15,960 nt of DNA from Mageeibacillus sp. UBA5770 (GTDB taxonomy: Bacteria > Bacillota_A > Clostridia > Saccharofermentanales > Saccharofermentanaceae), in the NCBI GenBank assembly GCA_002418705.1, contig DIEQ01000083.1:1-15960 (forward strand), written 5' to 3'. Both the position numbers and the translations under genes were made by a program. Shown piece after piece: positions 1 to 6,148 of the stretch (position 1 is its first letter; each line of letters starts with the position of its first letter). The notes beneath the pieces are model-generated. The model did not search any database, was not told where the DNA came from, and worked only from the letters and a program-made list of their open reading frames with translations.

Positions 1-263
1 TAGAAGTTTTCTCGTGTACCGGCAAGAATCACAACTACCATCTGCCCGTCTTCTTCATAGATTCTGTAGGCTAGCTCATAATTGGTTTTGCTGTAGTAGA
101 CATCAAGGCAATAAACCCCTGCCAGATCACCTGCTTTTAACTCGCCAATGTACGGGGCGCTGCTTATTTTTTCAAGGGCCTCATGAAAAGCTTTCTTGAG
201 ACCCTTTTCCTTAACTTTCTTCAAGTATTTTTCTGCTGCTCCTGTGAAACGGATTTCGTACAT
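1..263 (-). CDS. RelE/ParE-family type II toxin, 3' end cut by the window
   Basis: The reading frame starts MYEIRFTGAAEKYLKKVKEK and continues through YCLDVYYSKTNYELAYRIY to ILAGTRENFY, where the window ends. The beta-strand/Lys-rich helix start and the closing strand 'VVVILAGTRENFY' are typical of RelE/ParE-fold toxins, which usually act as ribosome-dependent mRNA interferases or gyrase poisons; which of the two cannot be told here. 87 codons are visible out of an expected 90-100. The ATG begins directly after the TAG of the upstream antitoxin gene (0-nt spacing), the usual coupled arrangement of a toxin-antitoxin operon, so the toxin is probably made by translational coupling. The fold is recognised from pattern only; no catalytic residue is assigned. 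Confidence 0.85.
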   Translation of the reverse strand, partial: MYEIRFTGAAEKYLKKVKEKGLKKAFHEALEKISSAPYIGELKAGDLAGVYCLDVYYSKTNYELAYRIYEEDGQMVVVILAGTRENF

Positions 264-635
264 CTATTTGTCCTCCGCTCCGAAGATATCCGACATGGTT
301 GCGCTCTTTGGGTCACCCTTTGCAATTCTGTCTGCTTCACCGATCAGTTTATCCATGGCAGGAGTGATTTTTTTGCTCACTTCCTTGAACTTTACAAGGA
401 GCTCTTGTCCTGAAAATCCTTGAGCAATCAAATCAGCAAGAATTTGCTCAGAAAATTCGCTGCCTGTATTTTCCCGGATAGGGCGAATGACAATTGCATT
501 ATTTTGCAGAATGCATTCGGCTTCGTTGCCAAAGCCCAACTTTTCGAAATACTTCTGTGGTATGGTTATCTGCCGCTTTCCTGAAACACTAATAATTTTA
601 CGTTCCATAGAATTTCTCCTCGTACTTTTTGCCAT
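264..635 (-). CDS. AbrB/MazE/SpoVT-family antitoxin (DNA-binding)
   Basis: The core ERKIISVSGKRQITIPQKYF followed by EKLGFGNEAECIL is the swapped-hairpin AbrB/SpoVT DNA-binding domain. The C-terminal half (KFKEVSKKITPAMDKLIGEADRIA) should be the toxin-neutralising tail. It sits directly upstream of a RelE-like toxin and should repress its own operon. Two starts are well supported: ATG at 635 (GGAGG 7 nt upstream, adding a basic arm MAKSTRRNS) and ATG at 608 (AGGAG 7 nt upstream, beginning MERKIIS). I give the longer one; the protein is then 123 residues, or 114 from the second start. The reading frame is also open to an ATG at 653 without a comparable ribosome site. A perfect palindrome between promoter and start is a good candidate operator. 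Confidence 0.85.
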   Translation of the reverse strand: MAKSTRRNSMERKIISVSGKRQITIPQKYFEKLGFGNEAECILQNNAIVIRPIRENTGSEFSEQILADLIAQGFSGQELLVKFKEVSKKITPAMDKLIGEADRIAKGDPKSATMSDIFGAEDK

Positions 636-655
636 GTTCATTCCTCCACCCATAT

Positions 656-668
656 ATACTCTGAGTAT
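656..668. promoter_or_regulatory. Operator-like perfect palindrome of the toxin-antitoxin operon
   Basis: ATACTC-T-GAGTAT is a perfect 6+6 bp inverted repeat with a 1-bp centre. It lies between the predicted transcription start and the first antitoxin start. A dimeric AbrB-fold antitoxin bound here would block transcription. Assignment as operator is inference from position and symmetry. Confidence 0.5.
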
Positions 669-692
669 GGTTTATGCATATTTCTTATTTTT

Positions 693-721
693 ATTATAAC
701 CAAGAAAATGAGAAAAATCAA
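693..721 (-). promoter_or_regulatory. Sigma-A-type promoter of the toxin-antitoxin operon
   Basis: Read on the minus strand, TTGATT (716-721) is followed after exactly 17 bp by a perfect TATAAT (693-698). The start of transcription would fall near 686, about 50 nt before the antitoxin ATG at 635 and just ahead of the 656-668 palindrome. Confidence 0.65.
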
Positions 722-1020
722 ATCAGGATATCACTCCCTTTTTGATCGGTTCTCATATCGTTACCTTCATGTAAACCAGCATTCATAATATACAAAATCA
801 GTGGTACTCTCGAAATTGCATTGAAAATAGCATTTGAAATATCTCACATATGCAATAACTTTGTAGAAGCAAAGTCTTTTTACGTTGTAATAAAATAAGT
901 CTTTTGTCTTAATGCCTATACTACCGCCTTCTACCACGTTCTTTGTGGCAGTATGTAGGCAGTATATAGGCAGTATGCGGCAGCAAATAGACCGGTTGTT
1001 TGGAGTAAAAGACGCTGATC
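722..1020. other. Intergenic region, AT-rich, with repeats
   Basis: No gene is supported in these ~300 bases. Contents: AT-rich DNA at 722-900; a 9-bp direct repeat AAGTCTTTT at 872-880 and 897-905; and the imperfect hairpin with 11-bp tandem repeats described separately at about 912-978. No tract of T residues makes the hairpin a convincing terminator for the gene ending at 1021. Confidence 0.5.
912..978. repeat. Imperfect ~60-bp inverted repeat with 11-bp tandem units
   Basis: The right arm (947-978) contains three near-identical units, GGCAGTATGTA, GGCAGTATATA and GGCAGTATGC, at an 11-bp period. The left arm (from about 913, TGCCTATACTACCGCC, to CTACCAC) is roughly the reverse complement of the right arm, and the tip is a perfect CCAC-GTTCTTT-GTGG hairpin (933-947). 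It could be a small mobile-element end, a protein-binding array or a recombination site. No flanking target duplication was identified. Confidence 0.5.
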
Positions 1021-1884
1021 CTATCCTTCTATCTTTTCCATAAGAAATGCTTCCTGCTCTAACCTTAGCCCCGTTTCCAACATCGCCTGAATGAGTTTTG
1101 AAAATTGAAGAAATTCGGACATCTCAACCGCTTTCAGCAGCTGATTTCGATAGGCTTGAGAATAGGTAATCCCATAGTTTTTCATTTCCAGGAGCGTCTG
1201 GCTATCCATTTTATATGGTATGAGATTCTGCGCTATATCTTTTTGGATTTGCATAAATATTTTCATACCACCGAGATCAATATCTCCCCAATGATAAACT
1301 TTTGCAGTTGATGGAACCGCATTTACCAAAAAGCGAAAAAAGTTTGCTTTTTTCTTGTTGTGAAATCCCCCGTGGTAAATTACCAGTTCATCAGGTGCTC
1401 GCTTTCCCGCTATAAAATCCTCATAATTTGTCCTGTTCTCAATGAATAGGACTTTGGATATTTCTGGTGCAGCCATTGAAATCACATCGTTTAGGCTTCC
1501 TGAATGAAGAGCTGCGCCTCGCCCGAAAATCCCGTAATCAACTGTCATATTTGCATTTAACTGTGATTCTCGAAAGGTCACCTTAACCGCCCCACAGAAT
1601 TCATAAATCTCCGGGTTTCTATATAAATTGACTGCTTCAAGAAGTTCAATCTCAGGAACGGCTTCTTCTGCGGGTATATCACGAAAATTGGGGCATTGAT
1701 TCCGTACAAATGATAATAATCGCGGCAATAGATTTTTCTCCAGATATTTGGAATCATGGAAGCAGGACAGGCTGAATGCACGGATCGAAGTCTCAAAAAA
1801 ATTCGGTCTGGATAATTTTTCGAGGGAGTTAAGAAAAGATCTTGCCAACATTTCTTCTGCCGGTAAAGCCGAAGAAATAGACAA
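1021..1884 (-). pseudogene. JetD/DUF2220-like Toprim protein, N-terminally truncated
   Basis: The protein has the C-terminal signature of DUF2220/JetD proteins, the nuclease subunit of Wadjet plasmid defence, which has a Toprim fold related to topoisomerase VI A. VLFIEN (Glu149, counted from the TTG at 1884), HGGFHN (171-176), HWGDIDLGG (Asp201 and Asp203, the DxD pair) and GLRLEQEAF near the end are all in order. Family members are usually about 380-400 residues; here at most 287 exist and the N-terminal ~100 are missing. There is no sound start: TTG at 1884 has no ribosome site, and the first ATG, at 1851, has only a weak AGAAG too close to it. The frame opens inside the 3' end of the neighbouring surface-protein gene, which it overlaps by 56 bp. 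No jetA, jetB or jetC lies in the window. I read it as a 5'-deleted remnant, though a short Toprim protein could still be made. The family call is firm; pseudogene status is inference. Confidence 0.72.
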
Positions 1885-4444
1885 TGTTGTCCGTGCTGGT
1901 TGAGACCAGAACTTCTACGGATCCGTCATTATAGACTTCACTCTTCCAATTAATTTTTCCCCACTGGGTATCCGCGTCTTCGCTGTCATAAACAGCGGTC
2001 CACGTGGCTGCTTTGGGGGCGCCTGTGAGCGTACTTCCGGTCATATCGCTGTAATTATAAAGGAGTCCATCAATCTTCTGACTAGTGAAAATGATTTCGC
2101 CCAGCGGCGTAACTCCGTTAAGACTTAAGGGGCCTTTATTGGGATCTATCTTTTGAATATATCCGTAGTAGCACACAACCCATATATATCCTTCGGCGTC
2201 TATGGCTATGCCAGTAGGTCCGGCCGCAACTTTGATCGTTCCGAGATAGGTGCCGTCGCTTTTGAGCCGGCCTATCGTTGAACTATAAATCGAATGTGCA
2301 ACCCACACATTATCGTTCTGGTCAACAGCACAGCCCTGAGCATGGTAGTTCCCCTGATTAAATGTCCCAATCAGGGTTCCGTCGGGGCTGTACTTACTGA
2401 TCTTGCTTCCGCTTCCGTTTGAAGTATTCCAGACATTGCCTTGACTGTCTATCGCCAGACCATAGCTATTCGCTGAATACCCTTTCCAGTTCACGCCGTT
2501 TGCCCCTGACAAGGGTTTTGATGTATCCCATCTCAGCAACCGATTCGCGGACCAGATCACACCGTTCTCATCAATCAGGCCGCCGTATCCGCCATATCCA
2601 ACCGATTTCTCGGTACGCAGAATTGCCCCTGTTTCTCCGTCCAGAAGAACAAACGTGCGCGAACCGGTACCGCTCACCCAGACGTTATTATCCTTATCTA
2701 CAGAGATGTGACGCGTTCCGGAAGAAGGCACTTTTACATATAGAAGTATGCATTCGTCCGCTGCGGTAGCTGTTCCTCCCAGAGTATCCGCTCCGCCAGC
2801 GTTGCTCCAGGCCAAAATATTGCCAAGTCCAATCGATGTATCGCACTTGCCGTTGCCGTTTTTGTCAATCCAGCCGCCGTTCTCGGCAAGACCTATCTTT
2901 ATCACACTGCTGCCGTCTCTATTTGCAACCCATACACTGCCTTCATGATCAACAGTCGTTCGTGACGGATTTGACGGCTGACCGCTTGGCGAGGTCTTAA
3001 ATTCACCAACAATCTCACATGTACGGGTATTGATCTTCATAACAGTACCCTTGGAAGAGTTCGCTACCCACATGAAATCAAGGACATTGGCTGTGCCATC
3101 AATTTGAAGGGACGATTCGTCTGTTACGGCATTTACAAGTGTGCCTTCCTGAAAATCTTCCTGTGTTGTGTACGTCTTATACACGGCATTGTCGAGTACC
3201 ACGACAACGATCGTATCGCTCGATTCAAGTAATCCGTCAAAGGCTTTCAGCTTGAGTTCGTAGGTGCCCGGCACACTGAAAGAAGCCGTAGTCACAGCGG
3301 CTTTCGGGTCGCCAAACGTTACCGTACCGGGGCCGCTTATCACTTCCCATGTTGTTTCGGGCAGGCTTAAGAGAAATGAATCGTCACGTACGGCACCGTT
3401 AAGGGGAAGCAGGTCTGACAGATAAGTCTCAGTATCCTGTCCGGCCTCGACAAGCGGAGCGTCATTAATGAGATTCAGGTCTTCCAGGGTTCCGGCAACT
3501 GTAAACTGGTTACAGTTCAGCTCAATTCGATCTGCAATAATGCGGCCATTCAGGGTATAAGTGCTGCTTGTGATCTTTACGGTTCCGTTCGGAGCGTACA
3601 GGATACCGTTCATCACAAAATCGGGTCCGTTGATTGTAATATCTCCGTCCTGGGAATAGATGACAAGCTGATCCGCCTGCTGTACATTTGCAGTGTTTAT
3701 TCCCAGCGATATATCTTCCTTCGCAATGACATAGCACTGGCCCGTGAGGGTAGAATTGTTGAATTTGAACGATCCCTCTGTCTTCATCGATGTATTAGAA
3801 AAAGTATCGCCCTTTTTGAATGTCATACTTTTGTCGTATGCTGTATAGCCGGCTGCTTTCTCTTCGATAATGGCACCGAGATCCGGCATCGAAATCACAG
3901 TTATGTTCTCATTTTCTGCGTCAATACTGATATCCGAACCGGTACTCTCGACAGTAAGGACCGTATCTGCGCTGCCATTGATGTCAAGACTTGATCCGGC
4001 AAAACAAAATGAATTGCCGGAATAAATATCGCCGGTGACTATTCCCGTCGCGCAATGCATCTGAAAATTCTCCGTCAGGCTTCCGCAAAAAAGTGTGTAG
4101 TCGAGGCCTGTTTTATCTAATACCAGATTCGGAACAACCGGTTCCGAATCTGGTGAAGCAGCAATATCACCTGCAGGTGCGACTGATTCGTTCGGTACAC
4201 TTGTTTCGTCTTGTGCGCTTGTTTCGCTTGGTTCTATTATTTCGCCGCTCGTTTCAGTTGGTGTTACCGAAACGGCCGAAGTCTCACTCACGACTATCGT
4301 TTCGCTGCCTGACTCAACAGGTGTTACTACTGGAACAGAATTCTGACCTGAGGATTCGGCAAAAACCGGAAATGAAACCCCATTTATTGTTACGATTAAA
4401 ATTGATAAAGAGAGTAAAACAGAAACGAATTTTTAAAAACCCAT
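1829..4444 (-). pseudogene. Secreted surface protein with PKD-like domain and seven-bladed NHL/Vgb propeller, broken at both ends
   Basis: From ATG 4444 the frame reads M-G-F-stop-K-F-V-S-V-L-L-S and on to FPVFA/ESS, a complete signal peptide with cleavage after residue 29, but codon 4 is TAA (4433-4435). Without that codon the product would be about 870 residues. After the signal peptide come a Ser/Thr/Glu-rich linker with repeated SETS/TETS (about 30-105), a beta-rich adhesin-like region (about 110-320), a PKD/Ig-like domain (about 325-420) and a propeller (about 450-770). The propeller has seven repeats of the type xVWVAN or xIWVxx and an insertion DKNGNGKCD resembling a calcium-binding loop. 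The first downstream start in frame is GTG 4291, which would lack the signal peptide. The C-terminus switches after VSTSTDN to a sequence unlike the rest, where the JetD remnant begins. It is probably a decayed cell-surface or extracellular binding protein. The stop could be a sequencing error; AAA to TAA needs one substitution and no indel restores the frame. Confidence 0.7.
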
Positions 4445-4557
4445 AGTGACAAATACCATCCTTCTTTTTCAGATATGCTGGCAGAATTTATCTATATCCT
4501 TTGTTTGTCGCAACAGGGATTTATAACAGGTGATGTCAATTTAATACAGACTTCACA

Positions 4558-4586
4558 ATAATATTTAATATTTATATGATTGTCAA
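4558..4586 (-). promoter_or_regulatory. Near-consensus promoter of the surface-protein gene
   Basis: On the minus strand a perfect TTGACA (4581-4586) is followed after 17 bp by TATTAT (4558-4563). Transcription would start near 4551, leaving an untranslated leader of about 107 nt before ATG 4444. I saw no recognisable riboswitch fold in the leader. An AGAAGG at 4460-4465 lies rather far (15 nt) from that ATG and directly abuts an in-frame ATG at 4459. Confidence 0.65.
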
Positions 4587-4604
4587 CAAGTATTAATATG
4601 ATAA

Positions 4605-4633
4605 TTGACACTTTCATATTTGTTTATTTATAT
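4605..4633 (+). promoter_or_regulatory. Possible divergent plus-strand promoter
   Basis: A perfect TTGACA (4605-4610) is followed after 17 bp by TTATAT (4628-4633), a poor -10 with 3 of 6 matches. It lies back to back with the surface-protein promoter, 18 bp between the two -35 elements. If active it would drive a short RNA ending at the 4781-4816 terminator. No credible coding sequence lies in that stretch. Confidence 0.3.
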
Positions 4634-4748
4634 CAACGATTCCTATCTTTGAATGTATGTAGATTTTGATTTACTTCGTGTAGGATCATACAAATTAATT
4701 AACCTTGACCCCCAAGACCCCTTCCTGTTTTTTATAATCAGCCAAGTC

Positions 4749-4775
4749 AACAGTTCGAGTCTGTTAATCAGCTCA
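4749..4775 (+). other. tRNA 3'-end-like fragment (T-arm and 3' acceptor strand), possible attachment-site scar
   Basis: AACAG-TTCGAGT-CTGTT (4749-4765) is a perfect 5-bp T-stem with a canonical seven-base T-loop, preceded by AAGTC, which suits a tRNA variable region. A 7-nt acceptor-like strand AATCAGC (4766-4772) follows. The matching 5' acceptor GCTGATT and a D-arm and anticodon arm are not present in the upstream ~80 nt, so this is not a functional tRNA. AATCAGC also occurs 30 bp upstream at 4736-4742. A strong terminator follows, as usual for tRNA genes. A 3' fragment next to the terminator is what the distal end of an island integrated into a tRNA gene looks like. Confidence 0.4.
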
Positions 4776-4780
4776 AAACG

Positions 4781-4816
4781 AAACTCCCGCAGCCTTACAG
4801 GCTGCGGGAGTTTTTT
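4781..4816. terminator. Strong bidirectional intrinsic terminator
   Basis: A 14-bp perfect stem (AAACTCCCGCAGCC, 4781-4794; GGCTGCGGGAGTTT, 4800-4813) encloses a 5-nt loop and ends in six T on the plus strand. On the minus strand the stem is followed by TTTCGTTTTG, so it can also end transcription of the desulfoferrodoxin gene 88 nt upstream. Confidence 0.9.
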
Positions 4817-4903
4817 GTCATTGAATATGGGTTTCCCAAGCCGGGACTTCTATTGTTCAGGTGTTTTGATCCGAGGAATTCCAGTAAATCAGCACAATGC
4901 TCT

Positions 4904-5287
4904 TTATGCTTTCCAGAGGCCATGTAGATTGCAGTATTCATACACTTCATAATCTACTATTCCTGCAGGAAGGACAAACGAAGCTTTAGGGGCATCCGTC
5001 GGGGTCAGGTACTGTGTGTAGACCTGGGAATCCGTAACTATGGATATCCACTGAATATAGTGTTCGACAGTCATCGGATGGGGAACACTTCCGACTGTGA
5101 CATCAATAATTGAATCCTTAACAGTAACAACCGGAATGTGTTTTTCTTTTGAAGCGGTGTCCTGTTCTCCGGCAACAAGTAAGTTCATAGGCTGACCGCA
5201 GCAAACAAGCGGTCCGCCGCCGTCATTCATAACTGTAATGATATTGCCGCAAACCGCACATCTGAAAACTTTAAAATCACGTATCAT
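4904..5287 (-). CDS. dfx: Desulfoferrodoxin (superoxide reductase, class I, two iron centres)
   Basis: A 127-residue cytoplasmic protein that reduces superoxide to hydrogen peroxide without releasing O2, typical of anaerobes. The N-terminal desulforedoxin domain carries the Fe(SCys)4 centre I ligands Cys10, Cys13, Cys29 and Cys30 (CAVCG ... CCGQPM). The C-terminal domain has the centre II ligands: His50 in KEKHIPVV (with the Glu48-Lys49 pair next to the active site), His70 and His76 in HPMTVEH, and Cys119 and His122 in CNLHGLW. Length and motif spacing match the family. AAGGAG lies 6-7 nt before the ATG. It is 88 bp downstream of bacterioferritin on the same strand with no clear terminator between, so co-transcription is likely; the electron donor (rubredoxin) is not in the window. 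Transcription probably ends at the 4781-4816 hairpin. Confidence 0.97.
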   Translation of the reverse strand: MIRDFKVFRCAVCGNIITVMNDGGGPLVCCGQPMNLLVAGEQDTASKEKHIPVVTVKDSIIDVTVGSVPHPMTVEHYIQWISIVTDSQVYTQYLTPTDAPKASFVLPAGIVDYEVYEYCNLHGLWKA

Positions 5288-5313
5288 ATTATTCTCCTTT
5301 TATCTTAATAACC

Positions 5314-5342
5314 TAGCTCATGCTTTTCTTAGCTTAGAGCTA
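5314..5342 (-). repeat. Short inverted repeat between bfr and dfx
   Basis: TAGCTC (5314-5319) and GAGCTA (5337-5342) form a 6-bp stem with a 17-nt loop. There is no T tract, so it is not a convincing terminator. It could influence processing or stability of a bfr-dfx transcript; function unknown. Confidence 0.3.
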
Positions 5343-5375
5343 CAAATCCGGCTTCATATGTTCTCTGCCTTCTTT

Positions 5376-5840
5376 TCATATCTGAGTCGTCAGGAAGAGT
5401 GGTAAGGTCATGTGGGAAATCTGGTCCTGAAGCTCTTCAATTTCATCAATGTGCCGGTCTTCATCATTCAGAATACTTTCCAAAATTTCCCTCGTAGCAA
5501 AATCTCCTGATTCTCCTGCCAGCTTTATCGCTTCATTGTAGGCCTTGATGGCAGTCATTTCGGCACTGTGATCATAGTCAAGCTGTTTGGTCGCATCACT
5601 GCCAATATGAATATCCTTCAACTTGCTGACAATGGGAATACCCTCCAGAAACAAGATTCTTCCAATCAGTTTTTCTGCATGCTTCATCTCGTCGATCGCC
5701 CGTTTTTCAAAGTATCCGTGCAATTTTTTATAGCCCCAGTTGGCACTCATTTCAGAGTGCACAATATATTGATTCGTAGCACTCAATTCGTCGGCCAGGA
5801 GAGCATTTAATGTGTCGATAAGCTCCTTGTTCCCTTTCAT
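5376..5840 (-). CDS. bfr: Bacterioferritin
   Basis: A 154-residue four-helix ferritin that oxidises Fe(II) and stores iron inside a 24-subunit shell. All di-iron ligands are in their canonical places counting from MKGNKEL: Glu18, Glu51, His54, Glu94, Glu127 and His130, and the haem-binding Met52 is present (IDEMKHAE), which marks it as bacterioferritin rather than plain ferritin or Dps. ATG 5840 is chosen because AAAGGAG lies about 8 nt upstream; a TTG at 5858 would place that ribosome site inside the coding sequence. The downstream neighbour is desulfoferrodoxin, so the pair handles oxygen stress: superoxide is removed and free iron is sequestered. I see no clear PerR or Fur box upstream. 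Confidence 0.96.
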   Translation of the reverse strand: MKGNKELIDTLNALLADELSATNQYIVHSEMSANWGYKKLHGYFEKRAIDEMKHAEKLIGRILFLEGIPIVSKLKDIHIGSDATKQLDYDHSAEMTAIKAYNEAIKLAGESGDFATREILESILNDEDRHIDEIEELQDQISHMTLPLFLTTQI

Positions 5841-6148
5841 TTGAGAATCTCCTTTCAATAAACAGTTTTTTCAAAATGAAATTCCAGCAATCCATATCAC
5901 TGCAATTCTTGTCAAAAAACCATACTGTTTGATTATTTGACAACACGGCTAATCAGTTGTTTGCTGCTCACTCCCTTTCATAATAAATTTTCTATAAATA
6001 TTTTCCTAAATAATTCCCAATAAAGTTTGAAAGATAATAAACTTTTTATTTTACCAAACATTTAAATAATTTAATAGTATATCATGTATAACTTTATTCC
6101 GAAATTATATATTTGGCAAGATAAACATATGACATATCCCTAAAATGT
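5841..6148. other. AT-rich intergenic region between the glucan synthase gene and bfr
   Basis: About 300 bases without a gene. The part next to bfr should hold its promoter; TTGACA occurs on the minus strand at 5909-5914 but no good -10 stands 16-18 bp from it. An inverted repeat AAAGTTT (6022-6028) / AAACTTT (6039-6045) followed by T residues is a weak terminator candidate on either strand. Nothing else is recognisable. Confidence 0.4.

Noticed and set aside
947..978. Short tandem repeats as a CRISPR array
   Set aside because: Units are 11 bp with no spacers between them and no cas genes are present.
1021..1884. A complete Wadjet defence system
   Set aside because: No jetA, jetB or jetC is in the window and the JetD-like protein lacks its N-terminal part.
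4445..4551. Riboswitch (for example cyclic-di-GMP) in the surface-protein leader
   Set aside because: No conserved core motif or clear multi-stem fold was seen in the ~107-nt leader.
4749..4775. A functional tRNA gene
   Set aside because: Only the T-arm and 3' strand can be drawn; no matching 5' acceptor strand, D-arm or anticodon arm exists upstream.
4653..4952. Plus-strand open frame of 99 codons
   Set aside because: It has no ribosome site, runs through the strong terminator hairpin at 4781-4816 and overlaps the 3' end of dfx; composition is not protein-like.
5841..5858. TTG start of bacterioferritin six codons upstream
   Set aside because: It would put the AAAGGAG ribosome site inside the coding sequence; from ATG 5840 every ligand falls at the canonical residue number.
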